Source of the DNA: Chthoniobacterales bacterium
Lineage (GTDB): Bacteria > Verrucomicrobiota > Verrucomicrobiia > Chthoniobacterales > DYNR01
NCBI GenBank assembly: GCA_026418675.1
Contig: JAOAAX010000011.1
Span: 1 to 62,910 of the forward strand
Reading direction: 5' to 3'
Length of the DNA: 62,910 bases
Positions 1 through 9,467 of this stretch are shown in pieces. Every line of letters starts with the position of its first letter. The first letter of the stretch is position 1. A program made the translations under genes and the position numbers. The notes beneath the pieces were generated by a model. The model had not been told where the DNA came from. It saw only the letters and a program-made list of their open reading frames with translations, and searched no databases.

Positions 1-1353
1 GCTCTGGGTAATTTGAGCGTAACGGCGTTGTTCAGGGGTTAGTTGGGTATCGAGGAGGAGACCGTTCATGCCGAGGATGCCATTCATGGGAGTTCGGATT
101 TCGTGGCTCATGTTTGCGAGGAATTCGCTTTTTGCCCGGTTGGCCTGTTCTGCTTCTTGAGCAGAGAGACGAGCTTGTTCGAGTGCTTTTTCAAGTTTTG
201 TATTGGCAGCGAGGAGTTGTTGATGGTGTTGGGCTTGGATTTGGAGAAGGCGTTGATTTGCTTTGAGGCGAGCAAGGATAGCGAGAAAAAAACCCGTAAG
301 GATACCGAAGCAGCCAAGGATAACTTGCCAATACTGTTGCCATATTTCCTTAAGCGAAATTTTGTTTTCTTCGTCGAAGGGAGGTAAGCGGAGGGCTCTA
401 GCGAGCTGCTCCACCTCGAGGTAATCTGCTGGGATGGTGAAACCGGCGATGCGCGCTTGGCGGGCTTCTGGAGCATCTGGTTCAAGCGAGAAGAGAGCTG
501 AGGCGACTTGGCGGATAGCGTGTTCATTGGTTTTTGGTAAAGCAAAGATGGGCCATTCGGGGTAAAGTCGTGTGGAAGCGAGAAGGGAGAAATTTGGATG
601 ATGGATGGGGTTAAGGATTTTGATGTCATTGGGGGAGAGCTGGCCTGCAGCGATCATTTCTTCGACGACGCCACTGCGGACGAAAGCGACATCAACATCG
701 CCATTGAGGAGGAGTTGAATAGCCTTTTGGTGGGTTTGGGTTTCGATGATTTTAGAAAAGGCTTTTTCGATAGGGTTACCGGCGAGGAAGAATTCGTAAG
801 CTTGTGCGCGGAATCCCCCCATGTGATTTTGGCTAGGTGTAGCGAGGCGCAAGTTACGGAAGCGGCGGATGTCGGAGAGGTCTGTCCTTGTTGCGAGTGT
901 CAAAATACAGCCGGCGAGTTGGCTGAGTGGGCGACCAGATGGATCGAGAGGGACGAGCGTTGCAATGACGCCTGTCAATGGGAATTTGCGTCGAACTACA
1001 AGGAAGTGTGTGGGGTTCGTTGCTACAATGTCGAATTCGTTATTGGCGATTCCCTGGTTTATTTCGTCCATGGGAAGGACGCGAAGTTCGATTTTGTAGT
1101 CGCGAAGGACACGGTTGAGATAATCTGCGATTGGCTGGTATTGAGAAGTGGTTTTTTCGACTCCTAGGAATGCGAAAACTCCCCATATTAGAGTTTTTTT
1201 GGGGTGATTTTGATTGGTTTCTGTGAAGGTTTCAAAAGTTTGCGCAAGAGCATAATTGTGGTAAGTAAAGGAAGTTACGAGTAAAAAAAGAGATAAATAT
1301 GTCTTTATATTTGTGATTTTTTGAGGTTTATTTATTTTTTTGAAAAAAAACAT
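1..1353 (-). CDS. Sensor histidine kinase with periplasmic PhnD-like domain (3' end outside window)
   Basis: Read on the minus strand from an ATG at 1353, the frame stays open to the window edge for 451 codons. An N-terminal signal or membrane segment (residues about 15-30) is followed by a region resembling PhnD/phosphonate-type substrate-binding proteins (about 60-300), which in this family binds a ligand in the periplasm. A second hydrophobic helix (about 335-355) and a coiled coil lead to a HisKA domain. Its H box reads [10 protein letters not shown], with the phosphorylatable His near residue 417. The ATPase domain, and any receiver, lie beyond the edge, so calling it hybrid is not possible from this window. 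No strong ribosome site is visible before the ATG. Confident as a kinase; the ligand is unknown. Confidence 0.85.
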   Translation of the reverse strand, partial: MFFFKKINKPQKITNIKTYLSLFLLVTSFTYHNYALAQTFETFTETNQNHPKKTLIWGVFAFLGVEKTTSQYQPIADYLNRVLRDYKIELRVLPMDEINQGIANNEFDIVATNPTHFLVVRRKFPLTGVIATLVPLDPSGRPLSQLAGCILTLATRTDLSDIRRFRNLRLATPSQNHMGGFRAQAYEFFLAGNPIEKAFSKIIETQTHQKAIQLLLNGDVDVAFVRSGVVEEMIAAGQLSPNDIKILNPIHHPNFSLLASTRLYPEWPIFALPKTNEHAIRQVASALFSLEPDAPEARQARIAGFTIPADYLEVEQLARALRLPPFDEENKISLKEIWQQYWQVILGCFGILTGFFLAILARLKANQRLLQIQAQHHQQLLAANTKLEKALEQARLSAQEAEQANRAKSEFLANMSHEIRTPMNGILGMNGLLLDTQLTPEQRRYAQITQS

Positions 1354-1486
1354 AAAAATTTGTGCTATAGTTTTGGCTGCTTGAGATTTGGGGAAGAAAT
1401 TGTTGAAGGAAAAGCTTGCTGTGAGGTTATTATTAGCTTTAGAAGATAGTTGACGCAACCAGCGAAGAAAGGAGGCGAGTAAGAAA

Positions 1487-1603
1487 ATGAAACTTATGAG
1501 ATTATTAGTTGCATTGACCGTTGTTGCCGGAGTTCTGAGTCTTGGAGCATGTGCAAGCAAGCCTGCACCCAGCACACCGGCACCTACGGTTTACAAGAAG
1601 TAA
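1487..1603 (+). CDS. Very small lipoprotein (38 aa)
   Basis: An ATG at 1487 follows a strong ribosome site (AAAGGAGG at 1468-1475). It encodes 38 residues: a basic start (MKLMR), a hydrophobic stretch, a lipobox ending LGAC, and a short tail rich in Pro, Ala and Thr. The Cys should be lipidated after signal peptidase II cleavage, leaving a mature peptide of only about 17 residues. A hairpin follows 54 bases downstream, so it looks like a monocistronic gene. The overall plan recalls entericidin-like or structural small lipoproteins, but no family is recognised. The strong ribosome site and perfect lipobox make it convincing despite its size. Confidence 0.75.
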   Translation: MKLMRLLVALTVVAGVLSLGACASKPAPSTPAPTVYKK

Positions 1604-1656
1604 CCAGAATGACTGGTTAGGTTGGATCCAACAAAACCAAAAAGTTCAAAAAAGTT

Positions 1657-1690
1657 AATGCCGGGGGGTGAATCCCTCCGGCATTTCTTA
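1657..1690 (+). terminator. Hairpin terminator after the small lipoprotein
   Basis: Arms 1657-1668 and 1674-1685 pair over 12 positions, including one G-T wobble, around a five-base loop (TGAAT). A short, imperfect T-containing tail follows. It lies between the lipoprotein stop and the L,D-transpeptidase and would end the lipoprotein transcript. Confidence 0.7.
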
Positions 1691-1755
1691 AAGAAGATAA
1701 GGCTATCTACTAATAAAGGTTTTTTATTATCAAGGATTGTGAATAGTTTTTTGAG

Positions 1756-2406
1756 ATGATGGGGAAAAGAGAAATGGTTGGTTGTATATCGGTTAGTTAT
1801 TTTCAGTTGATCTTAGTGGGAATTATTGTTTTTTTTCAATTTCTACTAACTGGTTGTGAGACAGTTTCAAGGAAGGTTACTTCGTTAGAATTTCATCCGG
1901 TTGTTGATAGACCGAAGGATTTGAAGAAAGTGGAGATGAAACTTAGCACGGGGGCACAAAAGCTTTACATAGTGGAAGAAGATAGGGTTTTGCTTGCAAC
2001 TCCCGTTACTGTTGGGAAGCCCAACTCCCCTACCCCACATGGTAAATTTATCGTTCGAAACAAAGAGAAATACCGTCGGCGAATTAGTGAGCCTGGTGCT
2101 GGTTATCCCTTAGCTTATTGGATAGAATTTTACAAGCCAGGTTATGGTTTTCATTGGGGTTTTGTCAAACCATACCCAAGCACAATGGGATGTGTGAGGA
2201 TGCCTTTGCACTCGGCACGTAAGGTATTTGAGCTAGTGAGGGTAGGGACCCCGATTTCCATAGCTAAGGAGCAACCTTGGGATAAGACGATTGGGCAGAA
2301 ACTTCCGATCCTCGATGATTCGGATTTGCCGGATCCTCCTCTTTCTTACATGTTGAGTCAACAAGTTTTTCTGGACATGGAAAAAGGTAAGTTATGGAAC
2401 TTTTAG
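1756..2406 (+). CDS. L,D-transpeptidase (YkuD) lipoprotein
   Basis: This is a 216-residue protein with an N-terminal hydrophobic segment and a lipobox (LLTGC, Cys near residue 34), so it should be anchored in the periplasm. The YkuD domain covers roughly residues 60-190 and ends with the catalytic block: a His (HWGF), then STMGCVRMP with the nucleophilic Cys. Such enzymes form 3-3 crosslinks in peptidoglycan or attach proteins to it. The start is uncertain: tandem ATGs at 1756 and 1759, and an ATG at 1774 preceded by a purine-rich stretch, are all possible, and each keeps a usable signal peptide. xseA follows after 23 bases, so the two may be cotranscribed. Confidence 0.85.
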   Translation: MMGKREMVGCISVSYFQLILVGIIVFFQFLLTGCETVSRKVTSLEFHPVVDRPKDLKKVEMKLSTGAQKLYIVEEDRVLLATPVTVGKPNSPTPHGKFIVRNKEKYRRRISEPGAGYPLAYWIEFYKPGYGFHWGFVKPYPSTMGCVRMPLHSARKVFELVRVGTPISIAKEQPWDKTIGQKLPILDDSDLPDPPLSYMLSQQVFLDMEKGKLWNF

Positions 2407-2429
2407 GGGGGTATAATAGAGGATAAAAG

Positions 2430-3935
2430 TTGAAAAGAAATAAAAACAAATTTGAAGAAGGGGGGTTGAACTCAGAAGAGAATGAGATAGCAAGTTCGTT
2501 ATTTGATTTTGGGAGGGAGGATGAAGTTAAGGAAGATAGGGAAGTTTTAGAGGGAGAAGGGACAACTAGAAAGTTCAAGGTTGGGTCAGGGAAGAAAATC
2601 TGGAGGGTTACTGAGTTTAATGCAGCCTTGAAGCGACTTCTAGAGGGAGAATTTGGTGAAATTACAGTTGAGGGCGAAGTGACAAATTTTTCGAGAAGCC
2701 AAGCGGGGCACTACTATTTTTCGCTTTGTGAACAGAATTCGCAGTTAGCTTGCACATTATTTTCAGGAAATGCGAGAAGGACGAAAGTTGAATTGCTGAA
2801 GAATGGTGTTACGATTCGTGCAACAGGGGAGGTAACGACGTATGAAGGTCGCAGTCAATATCAATTGGATGTCAGGACATTTGAATTAGCGGGGCGTGGG
2901 GAGTTGCTTGCTCGGTTTGAGGAGATTAAAAGGCGACTGGAGGCGGAGGGACTTTTCTCTTCTGAACGCAAAAGGAGTTTGCCAGCATATCCTCGATGTA
3001 TTGGGGTTGTAACATCACCACAAGCTGCTGCATTACAAGATTTTTTAAAAGTTTTGTGGGCACGCAATCCGCACATAACAGTTATTCTAAGTCCGTGCCG
3101 AGTTCAGGGCAATGGAGCTTCAGTAGAGATTGCGCAGGCAATTGAATTGTTGACAATTCTTCCTTCAGGAAATACATACCCGGAAGTAATAGTGGTGACT
3201 CGTGGAGGAGGAAGTTTTGAAGATCTTTGGGAATTTAATGAGGAGATTGTTGCCAGGGCAATCGCTGCTTCTCCAGTTCCCGTTATAAGTGCAATCGGGC
3301 ATGAAGTTGATTTTACGATTGCTGATTTCGTAGCAGATGTTCGTGCAGCAACACCAAGCAATGCAGCTGAGATAGTAACTCAAAGAGCTGTCGAGATGAG
3401 AGAAAACTTGGGAAATATCCTACGAGCTCTAAATTTGCGAATTCGGGAACGCTATACACAACTTAAACAACGAACGAGCTTAGTTTTCTCACGTCCTTTG
3501 ATCCGATACCCCGATAGGATAATAATTCCCTACCGTCAAAGGCTTGATTATGTAGTGGAGAAACTTTTTGCTCTTAAAGAAAGTTACTTAAGGAGACTTG
3601 AAGAACGATTAATTAAATCAATAAAGCTTTTACGTGCTTATCATCCTTCGCGGTGGGCAGAGGAAAGAAAAAAACGCTTACAAGAAATAGACCGCCGGAT
3701 TCAAATGTGTGGAAGGACAGTTATAGATTCTTACCGGAATCGGCTAGAATCGCGAATGAAGTTATTACAGGCGCTCAGCCCTCAGAAATCATTAGAGAGG
3801 GGTTATACATTAACTTTTGGTGAAGATGACCGATTAATCTGTTCAGCTTCTGAGGCAGTCAATTACGAGGTAATTTATACCCGATTTGCTGATGGGAAAA
3901 TTTGTTCGAAAATTATACCTAAGAAAGAAGACTAA
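2430..3935 (+). CDS. xseA: Exodeoxyribonuclease VII large subunit
   Basis: XseA is the large subunit of the single-strand-specific exonuclease VII, which works in mismatch and recombination repair. Conserved parts are visible in order: an N-terminal OB fold (from about residue 55, VTEFNAALKRLLEG to FSLC), the catalytic core with GVVTSPQAAALQD and TRGGGSFEDLWEFN, then AIGHEVDFTIADFVADVRAATPS, and a long helical tail. At 501 residues it is longer than the roughly 455 of E. coli because of a Glu-rich extension of about 45 residues before the OB fold. The frame opens with TTG at 2430 after GGATAAAAG. A second TTG at 2466 after a G-run is an alternative. No xseB is seen next to it. Confidence 0.93.
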   Translation: MKRNKNKFEEGGLNSEENEIASSLFDFGREDEVKEDREVLEGEGTTRKFKVGSGKKIWRVTEFNAALKRLLEGEFGEITVEGEVTNFSRSQAGHYYFSLCEQNSQLACTLFSGNARRTKVELLKNGVTIRATGEVTTYEGRSQYQLDVRTFELAGRGELLARFEEIKRRLEAEGLFSSERKRSLPAYPRCIGVVTSPQAAALQDFLKVLWARNPHITVILSPCRVQGNGASVEIAQAIELLTILPSGNTYPEVIVVTRGGGSFEDLWEFNEEIVARAIAASPVPVISAIGHEVDFTIADFVADVRAATPSNAAEIVTQRAVEMRENLGNILRALNLRIRERYTQLKQRTSLVFSRPLIRYPDRIIIPYRQRLDYVVEKLFALKESYLRRLEERLIKSIKLLRAYHPSRWAEERKKRLQEIDRRIQMCGRTVIDSYRNRLESRMKLLQALSPQKSLERGYTLTFGEDDRLICSASEAVNYEVIYTRFADGKICSKIIPKKED

Positions 3936-3997
3936 ATTAAAGAAGGATAACATAAGTTCAATAATTTCTTTAGATTTCCTAAAATTCGGTCTATTCA

Positions 3998-5128
3998 GTG
4001 AAGGATAATTACCCTTTAGTAATTTTTTCTGAGGCGAGTTCAGAGGATCCTTTGGCAGCAGCCAAAAAAATAGCAAAGGATTTAGGTGAAGATTGTCAAG
4101 CAGCGTTATTTTTTACTTCATCCCTAACGAAATTAGAGGTATTAGGAAAATGTTTAAATGATTATCTGCCATGTCCTGCGGTTGGGTGCACGACAGCAGG
4201 AGAAATAATTCAGGGGTTAGGGTATTGTGATGGACGAATAGTGGCCGTCGGCTTCCCATCACCCGAGCTGAGTTTTGAAGCCCGACTTTTGAAACCGTTG
4301 CATGAGTTTTGTAAAAATCCTGATGAATTTTTGGGGCACATAGCCCCTTTGCCCTTAGGAAAAAAACGGTTTGTATTTGTGCTGTTAGATGGATTATCTG
4401 GATTAGAGGAGAGTGCATTAACGTGCTTAACACAATATTTTCAGGGCATTCCTATTGTTGGAGGATCTGCTGGCGACAATTTACGGTTTAATGCAACTTA
4501 TGTTTACTATGATGGAGAATTTCATACGGGTGCAGGTTTAGCTTTGGTCTTTGACACTTCACTTTATTTTGAAGTTTTGCATGTTCAGAATATTGTGCCG
4601 AGTAACGAGCGGCTAGTTATAACGGAAGCTGATTCTTCGCGCCGGCTGGTTTATGAAATCAATGGGCGACCTGCTGCATTGGAGTATGCCCGGTTATTAA
4701 AATTAGCTCCCAGTGAATTGACTGTGGAGAGGTTTGCCGCTTATCCGTTGGTCTTGAAGGTTGGGGATCGTCAGTTTGTTCGTTCCATCCAGAAAGTGAA
4801 TCCTGATCATAGTATTGTATTTTATAGTGCTGTAGAACGAGGTTTAGTATTGCGATTGGCGCAGACGCAGCCGTTGCTACCATGTCTTGCAAGTGATCTT
4901 GCTGTTTTACGATGTCGTTTTGATTCTTTGGAATTGATTTTAGCTGCTGATTGCATTTTACGGAAGCAAGAGTTGCTTCGTGCTGGGGAGATTCAACGGG
5001 CTAATTTACTCCTTAAGGATTTACCGATAATCGGTTTCTCGACATACGGAGAACAAGTTGAAGGTCTCCATGTCAACCAAACATTAACGGCAATAGCCAT
5101 AGGCACTTTGGCATCTCCCCAACCATGA
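3998..5128 (+). CDS. FIST-domain sensory protein
   Basis: The 376-residue soluble protein carries a FIST N domain (about 25-210; features include AVGCTTAGEI and VGGSAGDN) and a FIST C domain (about 215-360, ending GFSTYGEQVEG). FIST domains are predicted sensors of small ligands such as amino acids and are commonly linked to signal transduction proteins. The start is GTG at 3998. Its stop overlaps the start of the next gene in an ATGA (5125-5128), so the hybrid kinase downstream is probably translated by coupling. That arrangement strongly suggests the FIST protein is the input partner of the kinase. No membrane segment is seen. Ligand unknown. Confidence 0.88.
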   Translation: MKDNYPLVIFSEASSEDPLAAAKKIAKDLGEDCQAALFFTSSLTKLEVLGKCLNDYLPCPAVGCTTAGEIIQGLGYCDGRIVAVGFPSPELSFEARLLKPLHEFCKNPDEFLGHIAPLPLGKKRFVFVLLDGLSGLEESALTCLTQYFQGIPIVGGSAGDNLRFNATYVYYDGEFHTGAGLALVFDTSLYFEVLHVQNIVPSNERLVITEADSSRRLVYEINGRPAALEYARLLKLAPSELTVERFAAYPLVLKVGDRQFVRSIQKVNPDHSIVFYSAVERGLVLRLAQTQPLLPCLASDLAVLRCRFDSLELILAADCILRKQELLRAGEIQRANLLLKDLPIIGFSTYGEQVEGLHVNQTLTAIAIGTLASPQP

Positions 5129-8100
5129 GTGAAGATAGCGAAAAAACTGCTGAACTACGGGAAGAAATAAAGGCTTTGCGGAAAACGGTTGCAGCATTAA
5201 TGGATCGCGTTGAGCAATTTTCTTCGGCTAGCATTTCTCGCTTTCCCCTTCTTGAGCAAAACCTTGCCCTTGCGAGGGAAGTTGCTCAGAGGACTGCCGA
5301 ACTCCGGGCAATTAACCAACAATTAGAGGTTGCATTAAATGCAGAACGCCAATTTCGTGAGGAACTATCGAAAAGCAAATCCGAAGTTGAAACATTACTG
5401 AATTCATTTAATGAATTAATTTTTTTAATTAACAGAGAAGGAGTTTTTCTTAATTGCCATGCGCCTGACGAGTCACTTTTGTTGGTTCCAAAAAGCCAGA
5501 TAGTTGGACGGAGCCTTTATGATATTTTTGAAAGTTCATTTGCAGATTTTTTGATGGAAAAAATACGGTTAAGTTTTGAGAGCGAAGAGGAGGTTACTTT
5601 TGATTACGATTTGCCATTAAACAATGTTGTTAAAAATTATTATTGTAGGATAAAAAGATTTGACTCCCAACGGGTAATTTCGATTGTTCAGGATATAACC
5701 GAACGTAAGAAGCGAGAACAACAAGCGATTTTACAAGCAAGTTTACTGGAATCACTATTAAACTCAATACCTGATCCGATTTACTGTAAAAAGCCCGATG
5801 GAAATTACTTTATCGTAAATCCAGCATTTTGTTTGCTCTTTCAAAAGAATCCCGATGAGCTTATAAATAAAAGTGATTTGGTAATTTTCCCGCCTGAGGT
5901 TGCTAAAAAGAGGTTACTTCAGGATAAGTTTGTTTTGGAGAAAAGAAAATCAATACGATTTGAAGAGAGAATTCTTTCTGCGGCGGGTGATGATCTGTTA
6001 TTCGAAACAATCCAGACACCAGTTACTGATTCTGAAGGGAATTTACTTGGGTTACTAGGGATTTCCCGTGATATAACAGAACGCTCCCTCATGGAGAAAA
6101 AAGCCGAGCAAGAGGCAGAAATGCTCGGAATTCTGACCCAAATGGGATTTGAGTTCATAAACGTTTCAGGGGCAGAATCACAGCGAAAAATTGAATCTTC
6201 GTTGCGAACGATTGGAAAATTTCTCAATGCAAACTGGGCAGCAATTTTTAATACGGAAGTAAAAAGTGGAGATACTTCTTTAGTTAGTTTTTGGGCATCC
6301 CCAACTAACTCCAAACGGGATCACAAAGTTCTTTTAAAAAAGATGGTTCAAATCATAGAATGGTTGCAGAAGAATTGGTTGGAAACTAAAAAGCAGTTAG
6401 AAAATGAGTTTTGGTTCAGTTCAAATCCAGCAAATCCGAAAGAGATAAGTGAAGTTTTAGAAAAGAATGAGATACACAGTCTCGCGTTTTTGCCTACGAA
6501 ATTGGGAGTTAATTCTTCTGGAGCGATAATATTTGCTTGGACGGAGGAGGAGCGGTTCATCAACGAGACAGAGCGACGTTTGCTAGGTTTGTATGCAAAT
6601 ATGCTTGCGAATTTGTATCGGCGGCTAGAAGTAGTAATGGAGTTGCGAAAGAGCCGAGAACTTGCCGAAGCTGCAAATCAAGCTAAGAGTGAGTTCCTTG
6701 CTAACATGAGCCATGAGCTTCGGACCCCAATGAATGGGATAATTGGGATGTTGACACTCTTGTTGGAGTCTCCGTTAGCGGAGAATCAACGTCGTTATCT
6801 AACACTTGCTTATAATAGTGCTCGATCGCTGCTCAAGTTATTGAATGACATCCTTGATTTTTCGAAGATCGAGGCGAGGAAGATGGAGCTTGATCCTCTT
6901 AACTTTGAGTTAGGTCACTTGTTGGATGATTTTTTGGATGCTTTTGCATATCCTTTTCAAGAGAAAGGTTTGGAATTTACTGTTGAAGTTGCGCCGGACG
7001 TTCCTGAAGAGCTCTATGGTGATCCGACGCGCATACTTCAAATTCTAGGGAACTTTGCAAGCAACGCATTAAAGTTTACTGAGAAAGGGAATGTTCATCT
7101 CAGGATTGAACTTGAGCAGCCAAAGGAGGGTGGCCAGGGTGCAGTTTTAGGCGGAACAAGGTTTGTTCGTTTTTCGATGAGCGACACAGGCATTGGGATA
7201 CCGAAGGAGAAACAGCAGCAAGTTTTTGAAAAATTTACGCAAGCTGATTCTTCCACGACTCGGAAGTATGGAGGGACAGGGCTGGGACTGGCTATCTGCC
7301 GAGAATTAGTGATGCTGATGGGTGGGAAAATAGGACTTGAGAGCCAACCGGGGATAGGTTCAACTTTTTGGTTTTCGATTCCAATAGTCCCTGAGAATGC
7401 AAGACCACAAAGCAGTGCGGTTTCTCCGAAGGGAGTGCTTGAAGTATTGCTTGTTTCGCCATCTCAGAATCTCTATCAAGGGCTTTACGCTCGTCTTCTG
7501 GCAAATGGGATTAAGTTGAGATTGCAAACGGATCCTAGTGCGGCACCGAAACTCATTGCGGAAGCAGTATTGAATAACAAGCCATTTCAAGCAATAATTC
7601 TTGATGCGGATGTTGAGAATCTGAATCTCTCAGAATTTGTTCAAGCAGTTCGTTCGATTGAGTGTGAAGGGAATAGTTGTCATCCGCGGTTAATACTTCT
7701 TTGCCGGATTGGTGGTGTTCCTGCAACTCCTCAGTTGCAAGAACTTGGTTTTGATTCTTTTTTACTGAAACCTTTGCAGCCACTTTCGCTTGTTCCAACT
7801 CTGCATGAGATTATCAATCGGTCTCCGGTAGTGGTTCCGCTGAAAGCAGAAATTCCTGGCGAATCCGCACAAGAGTTGAAGGCGCCGAATTTAGAACTGC
7901 CAAGGGTTAGGGTTCTCCTTGTAGAGGATGATTTGGTGAACCGTGAAGTGACGCAAGCTATGTTGGAGCGGCTTGGGTTGGATTATGCAAGTGCTAGGAA
8001 TGGGGTTGAGGCGCTGGAACTTTTGAGGACAAAGGCATTTGATCTCGTATTGATGGACATGCACATGCCCGAGATGGACGGGATCCAAGCTACAATGGCA

Positions 8101-8688
8101 ATACGGTCGCAGCCGGTGGGGGTGCTTTGGCGGAACATTCCGATTATAGCATTAACGGCGAATGTGCTGCCAGGGGATCGAGCAAAGTGTTTACGGGCTG
8201 GCATGAACGATTTTCTCTCAAAACCTGTTTCCTTTGTGGAACTTGCAGAGACGATTCGTCGTTGGCTAGGATCTTCTTCTGAGATAGCTTCGCCTTTTGA
8301 TAATTCTGCAACTTTTTCGCGAATCCAGCCACTTTCACAACCTACTTTTCCAGTATGGGAGCGCGAAGCGATGCTGGAACGGCTGGGAGGCGACATTCAA
8401 ATTGCAAAAAAAGTTGTTGCCGGTTTTTTGCAAGATGTTCCCCGACAAATCGAAATTTTGGAAACCCATATTTACAACAATAATGCCTCTCTGACAGCAA
8501 TTAAGGCACACTCGATAAAGGGAGCTGCTTCGATAGTTGGTGGCATTGCATTGCGCGAAACGGCGTATGAAATTGAGATAGCAGCAAAGGCATCTGACCT
8601 TAGCTCAGCGCATTCCCGCGTTCCTCTCCTCCGGCAAAATTTTTTGAATCTTGAAAACCAGCTACGGCGATTTTTGGCTGAATCGTAA
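5125..8688 (+). CDS. Large hybrid histidine kinase (PAS-PAS-GAF-HisKA-HATPase-REC-REC-HPt)
   Basis: A 1187-residue cytosolic kinase. Order of parts: N-terminal coiled coil (1-90), two PAS-like domains (about 90-190 and 205-320), a GAF-like region (about 335-500), then HisKA with [10 protein letters not shown] (His530). The ATPase follows with its N box (NALKF), DTGIGIP and GTGLGLAI. A degenerate receiver (about 770-895) lacks the paired acidic residues at its start. A normal receiver has phosphoacceptor Asp978 ([11 protein letters not shown]), and a C-terminal HPt domain has His1129 (AHSIKGAAS). No transmembrane helix is visible, which fits a cytosolic input such as the overlapping FIST protein. 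The full relay His-Asp-His is contained in one chain; the final output regulator is not encoded beside it. Confidence 0.93.
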   Translation: MSEDSEKTAELREEIKALRKTVAALMDRVEQFSSASISRFPLLEQNLALAREVAQRTAELRAINQQLEVALNAERQFREELSKSKSEVETLLNSFNELIFLINREGVFLNCHAPDESLLLVPKSQIVGRSLYDIFESSFADFLMEKIRLSFESEEEVTFDYDLPLNNVVKNYYCRIKRFDSQRVISIVQDITERKKREQQAILQASLLESLLNSIPDPIYCKKPDGNYFIVNPAFCLLFQKNPDELINKSDLVIFPPEVAKKRLLQDKFVLEKRKSIRFEERILSAAGDDLLFETIQTPVTDSEGNLLGLLGISRDITERSLMEKKAEQEAEMLGILTQMGFEFINVSGAESQRKIESSLRTIGKFLNANWAAIFNTEVKSGDTSLVSFWASPTNSKRDHKVLLKKMVQIIEWLQKNWLETKKQLENEFWFSSNPANPKEISEVLEKNEIHSLAFLPTKLGVNSSGAIIFAWTEEERFINETERRLLGLYANMLANLYRRLEVVMELRKSRELAEAANQAKSEFLANMSHELRTPMNGIIGMLTLLLESPLAENQRRYLTLAYNSARSLLKLLNDILDFSKIEARKMELDPLNFELGHLLDDFLDAFAYPFQEKGLEFTVEVAPDVPEELYGDPTRILQILGNFASNALKFTEKGNVHLRIELEQPKEGGQGAVLGGTRFVRFSMSDTGIGIPKEKQQQVFEKFTQADSSTTRKYGGTGLGLAICRELVMLMGGKIGLESQPGIGSTFWFSIPIVPENARPQSSAVSPKGVLEVLLVSPSQNLYQGLYARLLANGIKLRLQTDPSAAPKLIAEAVLNNKPFQAIILDADVENLNLSEFVQAVRSIECEGNSCHPRLILLCRIGGVPATPQLQELGFDSFLLKPLQPLSLVPTLHEIINRSPVVVPLKAEIPGESAQELKAPNLELPRVRVLLVEDDLVNREVTQAMLERLGLDYASARNGVEALELLRTKAFDLVLMDMHMPEMDGIQATMAIRSQPVGVLWRNIPIIALTANVLPGDRAKCLRAGMNDFLSKPVSFVELAETIRRWLGSSSEIASPFDNSATFSRIQPLSQPTFPVWEREAMLERLGGDIQIAKKVVAGFLQDVPRQIEILETHIYNNNASLTAIKAHSIKGAASIVGGIALRETAYEIEIAAKASDLSSAHSRVPLLRQNFLNLENQLRRFLAES

Positions 8689-8732
8689 TGTAGGGTTCGT
8701 TGAAGGAGCGACAGACTTCATTTAATTGATGC

Positions 8733-9434
8733 TTAATGATGGGTATTTGTCATTTCGAGAATATGTTGTTTTTTTTCGCGGTAATTCTTTTTTTGAAAAG
8801 CACGGATTTCTGCCAAACGATCGCTGGGACGAAGGGTATCGAGCCAATTTGTATAAATTGCTGCGAGGATATTGGTTTCGAAATAACGTCTGTTGGTCTG
8901 AGATGAGTTTTGGTCTTGTCCTTGTCGAATCCAAAATCTGAAACATTCATAGCGGAGCCAATCTTTTTCAGTTTTTGATAGCTCTCGGTTGCCGATTAGT
9001 TTGTTGGCGAAGAGGATTACAATCAGGTAAGAATCAACAGCAGCTTGCAATTCCAAGTTAAGGATATAATCCTCGTCAGTTTTTGGGATGATTCCTTGCT
9101 GGAAAAGGAGTGCCGCATGCACGGCATGGTTAATTTCCTCTATAAAAGCAAGTAGTTCGCGAATGTTGCCCTTATGTAAGGATTGCCGAGGGTCGGAATT
9201 TTCCAATTTTTGGATGAGAGTATCGGAGAAGAAGATGCCGACATGCAAACACGAGCCGGAGCAACGGAGGAATGTTCTTGCGTGAGGAGAGAGAACTGGT
9301 TTACCGGCTGCACGGGAGAGTTCTTTGCAACGGGTTGGCCCGATGATACATTCTTCAAGGTTAAGTCCTACTGCCGAGTAAGTCCTTTCGAGTAGTAATT
9401 GAATTTCACGAAAGAGGGATGTTTGGGTGTGCAT
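8733..9434 (-). CDS. Conserved hypothetical helical protein, second gene of a pair
   Basis: No family is named with confidence. The 233-residue protein is predicted mostly helical and soluble. Its middle holds EEINHAVHAALL followed some 30 residues on by LELQAAVDSYL, a pattern I have seen in conserved hypothetical proteins of several phyla; that recollection is not a search result. The C-terminus is rich in Arg, Lys and aromatic residues. It starts 33 bases after the stop of the gene above (9468-10172), also of unknown function and of nearly equal length, so the two form a small operon. It converges on the hybrid kinase with a gap of 44 bases and no clear terminator. Confidence 0.75.
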   Translation of the reverse strand: MHTQTSLFREIQLLLERTYSAVGLNLEECIIGPTRCKELSRAAGKPVLSPHARTFLRCSGSCLHVGIFFSDTLIQKLENSDPRQSLHKGNIRELLAFIEEINHAVHAALLFQQGIIPKTDEDYILNLELQAAVDSYLIVILFANKLIGNRELSKTEKDWLRYECFRFWIRQGQDQNSSQTNRRYFETNILAAIYTNWLDTLRPSDRLAEIRAFQKKNYREKKQHILEMTNTHH

Positions 9435-9467
9435 CCTTTTTTACATCCTTTTTTGGCGACGCGATTT

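Noticed and set aside
598-1167. A 189-codon plus-strand open frame at the left edge
   Set aside because: It lies opposite the sensor kinase. The minus-strand frame carries a signal segment, binding-protein pattern and HisKA motif, so the plus frame is antisense.
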